Below, piece by piece: positions 15,401-26,320 of a stretch of 64,000 nucleotides of DNA. Positions within the stretch are counted from its first letter, which is position 1. Each line of letters begins with the position of its first letter. The position numbers and the translations under genes are program-made. The notes below the pieces were generated by a model. The model was not told the origin of the DNA. It did no database searches and was given only the letters and a program-made list of their open reading frames with translations. Source of the DNA: Blastocystis sp. Blastoise (lineage: Eukaryota > Sar > Bigyra > Opalinata > Blastocystidae); contig JBBPEB010000024.1 of the NCBI GenBank assembly GCA_039096225.1, positions 62,001-126,000 of the forward strand. The letters are read 5' to 3'.

Positions 15401-16131
15401 AATCTTTCTTATATAATAAGAAGAGATCTCCTAAGATTAATGATACTGAAGCTCTTTGTCCTTATTGTTTAGAACATAATAAAAGAGCTATTCATAATTT
15501 GAATCATATTCTTACTACATGTGATAGAATCACAGATAATAATGGAATAGGTGGATTAATTACAAATAGACATAATCAAATATTAAATAATTTATATAAG
15601 AAATTAATAAGAAAATATAAATTAGGAGAATATAGAATAAGTATAGATAAATCATTATCAACTTCCTTTGGTAATGATATATTTAATAGAAATATGAATA
15701 ATCTTCGTCCTGATATAGTAATTATTCCTACAAATCCAAATAACAAAGATATAATAATAGCAGATGTAGGTATAGCATATGAAGGATCTTCTAATCAAAT
15801 AGATCCTCTTCAAACAATGAAACAGAAGAAAGATCATGATTATGATAATGTAATAGAAATATTGAATAATAATGGTTATAGAGTGAGTAATTATTCTTTA
15901 ATCTTTGGTTCTTCTGGAGTTATTCCTAAAGATACTTTAAATAATCTTAGAAAGATATTAGATATTTCTAAGAAGAATGTATCTTATTATGCTTCTATAT
16001 TAAATAATATTATCTTAGATTGGTCATATAAATTCTGGTTAAAATCTCTTCCTGATAGTCATACTATCTCTACTCATTTAAGAAATTCTAATAATAATAT
16101 TAATAATAATAATCAAAATATATCTCAATAA
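8077..16131 (+). CDS. Retrotransposon polyprotein: low-complexity N-terminus, reverse transcriptase, restriction-like endonuclease
   Basis: A 2,684-residue ORF, ATG 34 bp after the tRNA 3' end. Residues 1-220 are basic and not repetitive. Roughly 270-1700 are Asn-rich, with Ile-Thr-Pro repeats at about 450-625, a long poly-Asn run near 745-770 and a poly-Ser run. Reverse transcriptase motifs follow: TPGANGIPYEIYK, NWRPLCLQNVESKIFSSLI, FLDLEKAYDTVPH, RGIRQGDPLSPLLFN, the catalytic AYADDIVLL (about residue 2032) and a thumb-like VRYLGCP. Near residue 2460 is CPYC...H...C, and RPDIVII...IIADVG at about 2543 matches the PD-(D/E)XK-like core of restriction-like endonucleases. In this family the endonuclease nicks a specific target and the reverse transcriptase primes on the nick. 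I see no N-terminal Myb or C2H2 finger, so the target-recognition part is unclear. No stop or frameshift interrupts it, so the copy may be functional. Microsatellite-like shadow ORFs in other frames are disregarded. Confidence 0.88.
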
Positions 16132-18019
16132 TTTAAATTAATATATCATATTAATTTATCTTTTATTGATATTTTATTCATTTATTTTCTTTTATTTTCA
16201 ATTTTTTTTTTCTACTATTCATTCTATATTATTTTAATACTTCATATTTCTATATATACTCAAAATCAATCATTTTCTTCTTATTTCTTCATTATATTCT
16301 TCTATTATCAATTCTATTCAAATATCTACGATTTATATGTAATTATCTTTATGTTAAATGAAGTCTTCAATTTTACTAGATTTTATATATATACCTTATA
16401 TATAGTATTAATTATCAATTTTATTCAAAATTTTATGATTGTGTCCCAAAACACAATTAATAGTTGATATTATATTTATATATATATAATCAATTGAAAT
16501 TTTCAAATTTAGAACTCTAATGGAATCAGGAAATCAATTTATGTTTTGGAATATATATATACTTTTATATATACATTTTCACATAGACGTCCTCTCTAAA
16601 ATCGATTTTTCATTACCTTCTAGATGGTCTTATAGGCTCTATTATACCTCAAACATCTTGTATTGAGCTATATTTGGTTTATTTATCATTCAAATTTTGA
16701 TTCTGAAAATTTCATTTTTTATGACATTTTTCACTTTTTCAAAATTTTGACTAAGTTACCCAAAAAATTAATTTCCTTATTTGTGTTCCAAAACACAATA
16801 AAATTCAACTAGGATATCTATCAACTACAAATAAGTTGTTTTCTTCGAATTTAGAATTCTAATAGAGTCAAGAGAACTAATTTAATGTTTTCATATTATC
16901 TCTCCTATTACCAAGTCAAGCCGAAATTAACTTAAAAATATCGAGTTTTCCAAAATTTTAAAATTTCATTATATACTACTCCTTCCTCTTCATATTAATA
17001 TATATTCCAATTTTCGTAAGTCTCTCTACTTTACTACTTATACATCATTTTATACTAAAATTTTCAATATACTTCTCATTATTATCGTTTTTTCTCAGTA
17101 TTCAAAGCGCACATGATTGTGTTCCTTGGCAATAATATTGTTCATTATTTCCATTATTACATTTCTTATTAAATAAATATTCTCATATTTCTTATTTTTC
17201 ATCATCATTTTTATACTTTTATCAAAATCATGATTCTCATTTTTACTCATATACTCTATATTCTATTAACTGATTCTCTCTTAAATATTTTTCATCCAAA
17301 ACTTATTTATTCTCATATGATGAATTATTTCATCTCATTATTAAATCCATCTTTTTTATTCTATTTTGATCTCTCTTTCTCTCTATTATCACTTTTTAAT
17401 ACAATTCATTTTTTTTATATACATATTGTATATATATATATATATAGATTCCTCTCCTCTATATATATATATATAAACCATATTTTATTTTTCTTTTATA
17501 TATTTATCTTATAATTTATTTAATTTAAAATAGGACATATTTTAATATAATATTAATTAATTTTAATAATAAAATTAAAATATTTTTTTATAATATTTTT
17601 TTATATAATATATTACTATGCCTTATATTTATATATATATACATATATATAAATATAATATTATGACCTTTGTTTTATTAATAATATAAGATTTCTTTAA
17701 TTTTATTATCATAAATTTTATATTATCTAAAGATATATATATATATAGATATCTTATCATATATATAGTTAGGAACTATATAGATCAAAAACTCCTACCT
17801 ATCCTGTCCTATAGGCAAAAAATTAAAAAACTAAAACTTTTTTTATATAATTCTTGTTTTTGACGTCCCTCTTTGGATGTCTTTTTCTCCATGATGACAT
17901 GGAGTTTTTGTTTAGTTTTTGATCTTAAAATAAAGTTGACTTTCTCAATTTTATTATTATTTTATTTTTATTTGTGTTTCTCTGTTCCTTATCTTTCTTT
18001 TCTCTTGTTTAAATTAATT
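16132..18019 (+). other. Probable 3' untranslated region of the retrotransposon
   Basis: No convincing ORF. Two diverged copies of a segment are visible: one at about 16,440-16,555 and one at about 16,785-16,890, both with CCAAAACACAAT followed by AATTTAGAA(C/T)TCTAAT. Beyond 17,450 the sequence is TA-rich, and about 17,780-18,000 regains mixed composition (TTTTTGACGTCCCTCTTTGG). It is probably 3' UTR up to the junction with the second element copy at 18,020. Confidence 0.45.
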
Positions 18020-18161
18020 GGTTCGATCCCGGGTCAAGGCGTAATTTTATTTTTATTTATTTTTTTAGATTCTATGAAACATAAGGATCATAATGGTGGT
18101 CCTTTGGAGTTCAAACTCTACACCAAAAATATTTTTCCTAAATGGGAAAAATATCTTTATA
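18020..18161 (+). mobile_element. Second retrotransposon copy: 5' end only, with tRNA-Phe 3' fragment
   Basis: Positions 18,020-18,040 equal the last 21 nt of tRNA-Phe, followed by the same GTAATTTTATTTTT leader and an ORF start whose product (MKHKDHNGGPLEFKLYTKN) aligns with the start of the long ORF (MIDKDHFGSGLEFKLYTKN). The two copies differ at several bases, so this is not a fresh target duplication. The sequence is cut at the TA of 18,160-18,161 by the Tc1/mariner element. Sequence beyond that element (20,604 on) no longer resembles the retrotransposon. Confidence 0.7.
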
Positions 18162-18660
18162 CAGTGTTTTGCAATTTACAATTGCACTGTTTGCAAAATA
18201 CTTTGGCTTCAAATTTTTAAAAAAATCGTGAAATTTTTTTTTTGCAAAATACTTTGGAAGCCAATTTTTTTTTGCAAAATACTTTGGCATCATGAAAAAA
18301 TTTTGCAAAATACTTTGGATTTGACTTTTTGCAAAATACTTTGGCTTTGACTATTTGCAAAAAACAATGGATTTTTTTCAAAAAACAATGGATAATTTTG
18401 CAAAAAACAATGGATTTACATATATATATATTAATAAAAATTTTTATTGGGAGACTACTATAAGGTCAACCAAAATTGCCCTAAAAGCCGATTCAATTTT
18501 TCTTTGATTTTTTATAGTCGGCTTTTAGGGCAATTTTGGTTGACTTTATATGACTTTGGGAATATTTTTTTTATTTTTTTATTTTACTTTTAAATGACGT
18601 TTTTAATAAGATTCGTGTTCTAAAAGAACATTATTTGTGTTTTTTATGTTACAATAAACA
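18162..18660 (+). repeat. Left terminal inverted repeat of the Tc1/mariner element
   Basis: About 499 bp matching 20,104-20,603 inverted. It holds five copies of TTTGCAAAATACTTTGG, three of the related AAAAAACAATGG, and a 27-bp internal stem (GTCAACCAAAATTGCCCTAA and its complement, about 18,467-18,545). The outermost 28 bp, CAGTG...CACTG, is itself an imperfect palindrome. Confidence 0.9.
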
Positions 18661-18812
18661 AAACAAAATATTAAAAAACTGAACAGATTTATATATAATA
18701 TATATATAAAGTATATATAAATAACTGTTTATATATCATCTCTGTTCATAACCTTAGGCCAAACGTTTCGGATAGTTCCTTGGATAGTTGCACGAACTTC
18801 CATTGGATTAAT

Positions 18813-20010
18813 CTAACGAAAATGATTTCCAATCTTATTAACCAAATCTTCAAGATTTGTAAAGATCTTCAAATCATTTTCAGCACGAGTTTTCCAGAAT
18901 CCAAAGACTTTTTCTATTGGATTAAGTTCAGGACTATAAGGAGCTCCAAAAACTAGTTGATGACCAGCTTCACTAACCTTAGCAGCAACACCAGGATCGT
19001 GATGAATGGATGCATTATCCAAATAAATCACGTGACTACCAGTACCATTGAGGGAGTTCAACAATCCACTTAAATAGGATTGAAAGATTTCAGCATTAAC
19101 GGATCCATGAATTAACTCAGTATAACCAACACCTAAAGTAGAAATAGAAGTAAGAGCAGTTATACTTAAAGCACGAGAGTTACAATTATCAAATGCTTTT
19201 TCACCTCTTGGAGAACGCAAATGACGATGAACTAAACCAACTTCCCAATGACTTTCATCAACATACACTATCATATGACCACGAGATTCTAATAGGTTCA
19301 ATTTTTGAATAACTTCTATTCTCTTTTCTTTATTAGCAGCAGTATTACTAGCAGGTTCTCTATGAGAAGCAAGTTTAATAGTAAAAGCAGGTTGACCATC
19401 TTTTTCCATACCAAAACGAAGATGTCTAGAAATAGTAGAAATAGAAGCATCAATAACACCATTATCTTCTTCTTCTTCTTCTCCTTGATTATCTTCTTCT
19501 TCATTTATTGGTTCAGGAGTAGCTAATTTCGTAGACATTTCAGTAAGTGTTATCTTATTGTTTTCTCTAATCATCTCAGTTAATCTTATAGAACCATTAA
19601 CAGTAATTAACTTCTTTCTTCCTTTCTTCACACTTGATAAATCAATAGAACCACCATCACGAAGTATCTTAATGAAAGCAGATGTTTGTTTCGGTTTAAT
19701 ACCAGTTTTAGTCGAATAAGTAAGAACAGACCATGTTTCACCATGTTCAGAATAGTATCTTCTTAACGCATCACGTTGAATTTGAGTGACTTTAACATAA
19801 ATACGTTTAGGAGCAATAGGAACAGTAGGAATTGTAGCAACAGGGTTATTAGCAGTTTGAATAGGAGGAAGAGCTTCAAAAATCATTGGAACAGATGGAG
19901 CAAGTTCAAAATCAACAGATTCTATTGGCTGAGGAATAATAGGAGGAACGGAAAGCAAGTAATCAGCACGTGAATCAGGGTTAGTAACGTCAGCGAAAAA
20001 GAGAGACATG
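18813..20010 (-). CDS. Tc1/mariner (IS630-Tc1) DD34E transposase
   Basis: From ATG 20,008-20,010 the frame runs to a TAG at 18,813-18,815. An upstream TTG extension is not needed. The N-terminus has a helix-turn-helix-like segment (RDALRRYYSEHGETWSVLTY, then SSVKKGRKK) and an acidic linker (EEEEEDNG). The catalytic triad is clear: D in VYVDESHW, D in VIYLDNASIHH, and E in SPELNPIEKVF, with 34 residues between the second D and E. The product cuts and pastes the element at TA sites in the nucleus. The TAG looks premature: the same frame continues for 27 codons (INPMEVRATIQ...KVMNRDDI) to a TAA at 18,729-18,731, so a CAG-to-TAG change probably removed the C-terminal tail. Whether the truncated enzyme works is not known. 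Confidence 0.88.
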
Positions 20011-20103
20011 TTTAATAAACAAGTAAGCAATAGTATGAAGTGTTAATATAGGATATAGTACAAAATTCCTTTTAAACAATGAATAGAATTAATGATTAGA
20101 AGT

Positions 20104-20603
20104 TGTTTATTGTAACATAAAAAACACAAATAATGTTCTTTTAGAACACGAATCTTATTAAAAACGTCATTTAAAAGTAAAATAAAAAAAAAAAAAAAAA
20201 TATTCCCAAAGTCATATAAGGTCAACCAAAATTGCCCTAAAAGCCGACTATAAAAAATCAAAGAAAAATTGAATCGGCTTTTAGGGCAATTTTGGTTGAC
20301 CTTATAGTAGTCTCTCAATAAAAATTTTTATTAATATATATATATGTAAATCCATTGTTTTTTGCAAAATTATCCATTGTTTTTTGAAAAAAATCCATTG
20401 TTTTTTGCAAATAGTCAAAGCCAAAGTATTTTGCAAAAAGTCAAATCCAAAGTATTTTGCAAAATTTTTTCATGATGCCAAAGTATTTTGCAAAAAAAAA
20501 TTGGCTTCCAAAGTATTTTGCAAAAAAAAAATTTCACGATTTTTTTAAAAATTTTAAGCCAAAGTATTTTGCAAACAGTGCAATTGTAAATTGCAAAACA
20601 CTG
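20104..20603 (-). repeat. Right terminal inverted repeat of the Tc1/mariner element
   Basis: Inverted match to 18,162-18,660 with the same internal repeats (CCAAAGTATTTTGCAAA units) and the same 27-bp stem. Small indels in the poly-A/T runs separate the arms. Confidence 0.9.
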
Positions 20604-20984
20604 TACAATTGAATTCAAATAGTTTCTGTTTAAATGATTTTGGTAACGTGTATATTTCAATTTCTCTGTATTTGATATACCAAAACAGGTGATCACAAAT
20701 CGATTCTGTGGTTGAGCAATAAGAAAAAGAAAAAATACTTCCATTATGAGTTATAGATCCAACCATTTCAGTATAGCATAATTATATAAAATTTTATATA
20801 TAATATGTTCATAATTTTCTAGTTTTTATTTATTTATATTAATAGCATGATATCTCATTTATAAGGCAGGAGTTAGTTTACTTTCCATCATATTCTTTTC
20901 ATTGTATTTCTCAATTATTGATCTGAAAAATTTATTATAAAAGAAAAGAAATAATGAAATTATGCTTCTTCTTATTGCAGGACT

Positions 20985-21375
20985 TCATAAACTATGTATT
21001 TGATCTGTAGGGATGTTTGTTAGAGTTTTCATTTCCATAGGATACGCATATTTTGAAATGTCATCAACATTATTTAATAAATATTCAGCAACTAAATTAC
21101 AGGAGCCATACACTTCTTTAGTTATAGAAGATTCATTATATTGCTCATGAATAGATACAATTGTTTCTGCTAATGTTTTTTTGCTTCTTCAAGAGAATTT
21201 GAGTAAATATATGAACGATATAGGCCATTTGCTGACTTATTTTTTGTTTTAATAGGAAATTTTTATGCATTGTCTGTTTGGCATGATAAAACAAAGAGCA
21301 TGAAATCAATGGAACAACCTCTTTCAAAGCTTTTCTAAGACCTTTTAATCCATCAGTATGTATAATATATATAAG
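20985..21375 (-). pseudogene. MULE-type transposase fragment, frameshifted
   Basis: Minus-strand translation gives SDGLKGLRKALKEVVPLISC...HAKQTMHKN, which matches the D-G-x-K-A-L...C-L-F-H pattern around the second catalytic region of Mutator-like (MULE) transposases. A frameshift in a run of A (about 21,175-21,185) is needed to continue into KTLAETIVSIHEQYNESSIT and YAYPMEMKTLTNIPTDQ. The frame is broken and both ends are missing. Another open stretch (20,610-20,766 minus, GSITHNGSIFSFSYC) may be from the same gene, but I could not place it. Confidence 0.5.
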
Positions 21376-21388
21376 TTTTCAGCAGGGT

Positions 21389-21500
21389 TCGTTATCGAAG
21401 AAAATCGATTTTTTTTCCGACTTTTGTCGATTAATCTAGAATATTTTATACTAAACGAATAAATAATTAAATTATTGTTCGATTATCGATTATATTCGAT
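21389..21500. other. Possible hAT-type element terminus
   Basis: CAGGGTTCGTTATCGAAGAA at 21,388 resembles hAT termini (CAGGG...) and is followed by short inverted TCGATTA/TAATCGA motifs. A related start, TAGGGGTTGTTGTCGAA, lies at about 34,371. The matching second end and an 8-bp duplication were not found. Confidence 0.25.
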
Positions 21501-21524
21501 TATTCATAATACAATACATATGTT

Positions 21525-23000
21525 GTTTCTATATATCTTATATATAAAAGGGATAAGTAAGCACGAAATTGTACTGATATAAATAGACCGATTACTTTTT
21601 TGTGTTACATATCTATGTTACACTGATAAAAGATTTATAATCTATATCAAAAACGTATTATGACGCGCTTTTAAAATTTTCAAAAATTCCACGTCTAAGG
21701 GCTTAAAACGGTCCCACAAAGAAGTGACTTAACCGACTGGGCCACTAAAATGCGATAAAAGGCTCTAATTTGAATTTTTATCCAATAAAAACTGTCGTAC
21801 ACTTCATAGAATTCTTTAATTCTTTATAGAATTCTAAGTTGTTTCTAAAAATTTACTTTTTCTTATAAATTTTATTTTATAGAAAATTTCTTTTTTTATA
21901 ATAATTTTACAAAAGGAATTTCTTTTATATTATGAATTTTATTTATTTTTTGTATTTATTTTATTTTATTTGTTTGTTTATATAATAACATATATATTTT
22001 TAATAAAATAATTTTTATATATTTTAAATATCAGGTTAAACAAATAAACTACTTTTAGATTTTAAAAAGACAATTAAACAAATAATCATTTTTTCAAGTG
22101 ACTTTAACGACATATAATCAACCTATATGCATAGAATAAGTCCTGTAATCAATAAATATAAGAAGTTTAAAAAATTTCATCCACACAGTTTGGAAATATC
22201 GAACACATTCTCTTTTGACCCCTTTCAAATTTTATAGAAACAACTCCAGTCATCATTATTAGTCATGAAAACATCCTAAAAGTGATTAAAACCTGTTTTT
22301 GACATGTTGAAAAAGTGACAAAAAACTTCAATTGCGTGTTCTGCCAACAATTTTCATTTATTTAAACATTAGACTTCAGTTATCTTTATTACTACATATC
22401 CCGTCTCAAAATATATGAAAAAATTACAAAATGATTGAAGTCAGAAACATATCGAAATCATTTAACTCTTTCCAAAGACTATCTGACTTTATATTTTACA
22501 TTTAGATAAAAATCGCCACTCATACAACACATTTTTATAACTCTGAAGCAAAAATGACTGGATATGTATCCAGTGAAGTATCAATAAATTAAATTCTTTC
22601 TTTAGTTTATAGTTCAGTGTCCTCAACTATGCATAAATATGTGATTCTTACACTTTGAAAGAAAGAATGTTGGTTTATCAACAGTTTTTGACCCTTTAAA
22701 TTTTGACTCTTGACTTCATATTTGACATATATATGTACTGTAAACAATACTATCATATTTAGTTTCTTTAAACGAGTTTTAAAAAAAGGTTAAAAAAAGT
22801 TAATTGCGACTTTACGCCAAGAAATGTTTTCCTAACACACTTTTTAACACTTATATGGATACACAATGTACTATTACATACATATATCAACTCAAATTGT
22901 AAAACATAGTTGAATCTTGGGGTCAAAAATGAAATAGTAATTTCATAGTTTTTCAAAAATTGTATTTTTATTGTTTTAACTAAGGCCGATTTCGGTCATC
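21525..23000 (+). repeat. R1 dispersed non-coding repeat, copy B
   Basis: The head begins TATATATAAAAGGGATAAG, contains TTGTACTGATATAAAT, GACGCGCTTTTAAAATTTTC, CCACGTCTAAGGGC and TTATCCAATAAAAACTGTCG, and matches copy C at 36,880 closely and copy A (inverted) less closely. Homology continues beyond the head (TTTAAAAAGACAATTA at 22,054; AAAAAACTTCAATTGCG near 22,320). The conserved TATAAAAGG near the start could be a promoter, but this is a guess. Confidence 0.65.
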
Positions 23001-24539
23001 AATTTATAATATATATATAAAATATAATAGAATTTATATATATTATGCTATTCTTATTAAAAGTATATGAAAAATATTTTTATTAAGTCAAAATTGAAAG
23101 AGTTATTAAATAAATAATTATTACGTCTTTTTTAGAGTTTTTTGTTTTTGTTTTTTGTTTTTTTATTTAATTTTGAGTTGAATGAGAATGTTCTAAATTA
23201 TACAACTAATATTTACAAATATATTAAGCCTTTAGACATACAATTTGTGAATATTGACTTTTTAAAAGACAATTAACAAACAGATTGGCTGATGTAAAGA
23301 TACTTTGACGAGTTGTTTGACAAATTAACATTCAATTACTGAATACATGTATAATATAAGACTTTAAACAAGTGTTGGTTATATTTATATTGAAAAGTTG
23401 AAAACAGTATAATTGTGACTTATCACTATTAATTTTAAACATAAAGTGTAAAAATGAGTTGGATACTGTTATATAGATGTTTATGAGTAAAAAATAGTTT
23501 TAAAATAGTTTTGTATTTTGAAGATATGTCTCCATTCTGACTCTATGTTTTTTACTTTCAATAGAAAATGATAAAATATAGTTTTATAATGAAATATAAA
23601 TAAAGAAATTAAACCTATTTTTCAATATTTTGTTTTGAAGAGTGAATTCATTTACAATTAATTTTTACATAGTAGAGATTCAAGTCAATTTTGATTATTA
23701 GTAACTGTGTATGACACATATTAACGAATGACAAAATTATAGACGATTTTATTTTGATGCAAAACATTTCAAAATGGTAAAGTCTTTCAAAAGTCTTTCA
23801 TAACTGGATGATTCTAAACAAAACCATAATAATTCATTAAACTGTTGATAGTTAGTTTTAAAAATTATTTTAAAGAGTCAACTTGAAATGTTTTTTTAAT
23901 TGTTGAGTTATAAAGCAATAGTAATAAATTTTTTTTACTGAATGTTTTTTAAATAACGTATATATTAAATATATATATTCAATTCAATTAAAAAATAAAA
24001 AAAGTTTGATATTTTGACCCATTCTTTGTAATATGTTTTGCAAATATATCACTAAAGTGTTTTTCTAATAATGGTAAGTATTCTAAACATGCTTGTAGTT
24101 AAAAAAATAAAAATGAATAGTATCAAAAAAATGAGTGAATTACATTGTTGTGTTCAATCTTTCAAACGGTTGCTGTTTTCGTGAGTGAAATGGCCACTGA
24201 TATGTTTTTAAGCCATTATTAAAAGTCTATTAAAAACATTTTTGTCAATTTGTTGTCAGAATCCTTTTAAATAAAAATTTGATAGTCAAAAAAGAATATT
24301 TATTTTATTTATACGTTTATTAAAAAACTGTTGTGTTTATATATAAAAATAGAAAGGTAATATATAAAGTATAAATAAAACACAAACTTCTGTTTTTAAT
24401 TATTTTTTTTTAAATAGAAAATACAAAGAAATAAAGCAATTGGTTTATTTTATCAACCAATAGAATTATTTATAATTTTTTTATATTTTATTTTTTAGAA
24501 ACACAAATAAAAAAGTCAAAATATGAAAAGAATAATAAT
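23001..24539. other. Non-coding AT-rich stretch
   Basis: No supported gene. It may continue the R1 copy: a GAGATTCAAG motif like that of the 244-bp repeats farther right occurs at 23,675. A short inverted repeat ATTGGTT/AACCAAT lies at about 24,440-24,462. Confidence 0.35.
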
Positions 24540-24700
24540 TGGCTGTTCATTTTTTGTGTCCCATAAAATCTCAAAAAATCTCAAAAATCTCAAAATATCT
24601 CGAAGATTCAGAATTTTGAAGATTCTTGAGACAAAAGTCATAATGGGAATGGTCTCATTTTTATTTTATTTCCTGTTATAGAGTTGCTTCTCAAAAAAGG

Positions 24701-25397
24701 ATGACTAGATCCAAAAGAAATTATAATAGTCACGATGGTATATTATTAATTTTATTGAGATTTTTTTAATTATTTAGACTCAAGTTTAGATATGGAATGC
24801 CCGTTATTGTCTTTGTTGTCACAATACAATCAAGAAGGTAGATATACATTTATATTATTATTATATTTAGTAATATAATATATTTTTATTAATAATTGGT
24901 TTATCTTTTAATTGATTAAAAATTAATATTTCTTTTTCTATTATTATATAATTCTTTATTTTAACACAAGATAATTGAATTTTTAAACAGTTTATATTTT
25001 CTAAATTAAATATATATATTATTTTTGATTTTCGTTTTCAACTCTTTAAAATATAATATTATTACAATATTAAATTATTATTTTTGTACATAATTTGAGT
25101 AAGAATCTATATATGAATAATGTTAATCAAACATATATATACTATATATATTATATATACTATTCTATATTTCTATAGACTCCAGTTCGATTCCGAATTC
25201 CATGAATAGTACATATACATATTATATATATTATATCTTATGAGTAATAATTATTTTATATATGTAGATTATTCAAATATTCCTTCTTTTTTTGGGAGGT
25301 ATATATATATTATAAATATTATTTAAATATTATTTTATAATATATAATGATATCTTTCTTTTATAGATTCTTTATCGACAATATATTCTATAAACTG

Positions 25398-25428
<31 letters not shown>

Positions 25429-26272
25429 ATTCATTACTACAAATATGTTCTTTAAATAACCTTTTTTCCTTAATAGTACATATATATATAATTTATATAT
25501 ATATTTAATATTACGTTATAATGTATATATTATTATATATATAGACCCTTCATCGAGCGCTTCTTCATTAAATAGTATATATAAAATATTATATTTTATA
25601 TATTATAAAATATTTATTAAATATTATACTGCAATATCTTATCTCATTTATATATAGACTTCTCATCGATACCTAATTCCACAAACAGTAATTATACATT
25701 TTATATACATATTATATGTATACTATATATACTAATTTATTATTTATTTATAGACTCCTCATTGATACCTAATTCTATGAATAGTACATATACATATTAT
25801 ATATATTATATATGCTATATATATACTTATTCTTTTTCTATTTATAGACTCCTCATTGATCCCTAATTCATTAAACAGTAAATATATATTATATATATAG
25901 TTTTTATATTATAATATGTATTAAAATATAATATAAAATAAAAATTCTTTTATCTAGGTACTTCTTCTATTCAATCAATACCAAATGGTATGATTTTTTA
26001 TTATATTATATATTTTTGGTACAAATATTATAATATATGCCGTAATATATAATAATCATTACATATATAGTTGCTTCTTCTATTCTTTCAAATCCAGTTG
26101 GTACATATCATATCATTCTAAATTATATTACTTATATATTTATATATTATGATTATATTATAATACATATATATATATATAGATGTTGATTTATCAATAA
26201 TGAATAGTATATAATCATTTTATTTACTAATATACAATATAGACGATATAGCAGATACTGAAATCTGTTCAA

Positions 26273-26320
<48 letters not shown>

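Larger units (their letters stand above)
8023..18019 (+). mobile_element. Non-LTR retrotransposon with restriction-like endonuclease, attached to the tRNA-Phe 3' end
   Basis: The element is inferred to start with the 21-nt tRNA 3' segment (8023-8043) and a short leader, because exactly this junction recurs at 18,020 next to a copy of the same leader and ORF start. It holds one long ORF (8077-16131) with reverse transcriptase followed by a CCHC zinc knuckle and a PD...D endonuclease. That order is known from site-specific early-branching LINEs (R2, R4, NeSL, Utopia-like groups). The 3' limit is set at 18,019 because the second copy's tRNA fragment begins at 18,020. There is no poly(A) tail at that point. 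The true 3' end could be earlier. Confidence 0.65.
18162..20603 (-). mobile_element. Tc1/mariner element with 500-bp terminal inverted repeats
   Basis: The 2,442-bp element begins CAGTGTTTTGCAATTTACAA at 18,162 and ends with the reverse complement at 20,603. It is flanked by TA on both sides (18,160-18,161 and 20,604-20,605), the target duplication of Tc1/mariner elements. Between the arms lies one minus-strand transposase gene. The arms differ at only a few positions, suggesting recent transposition. Confidence 0.95.
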
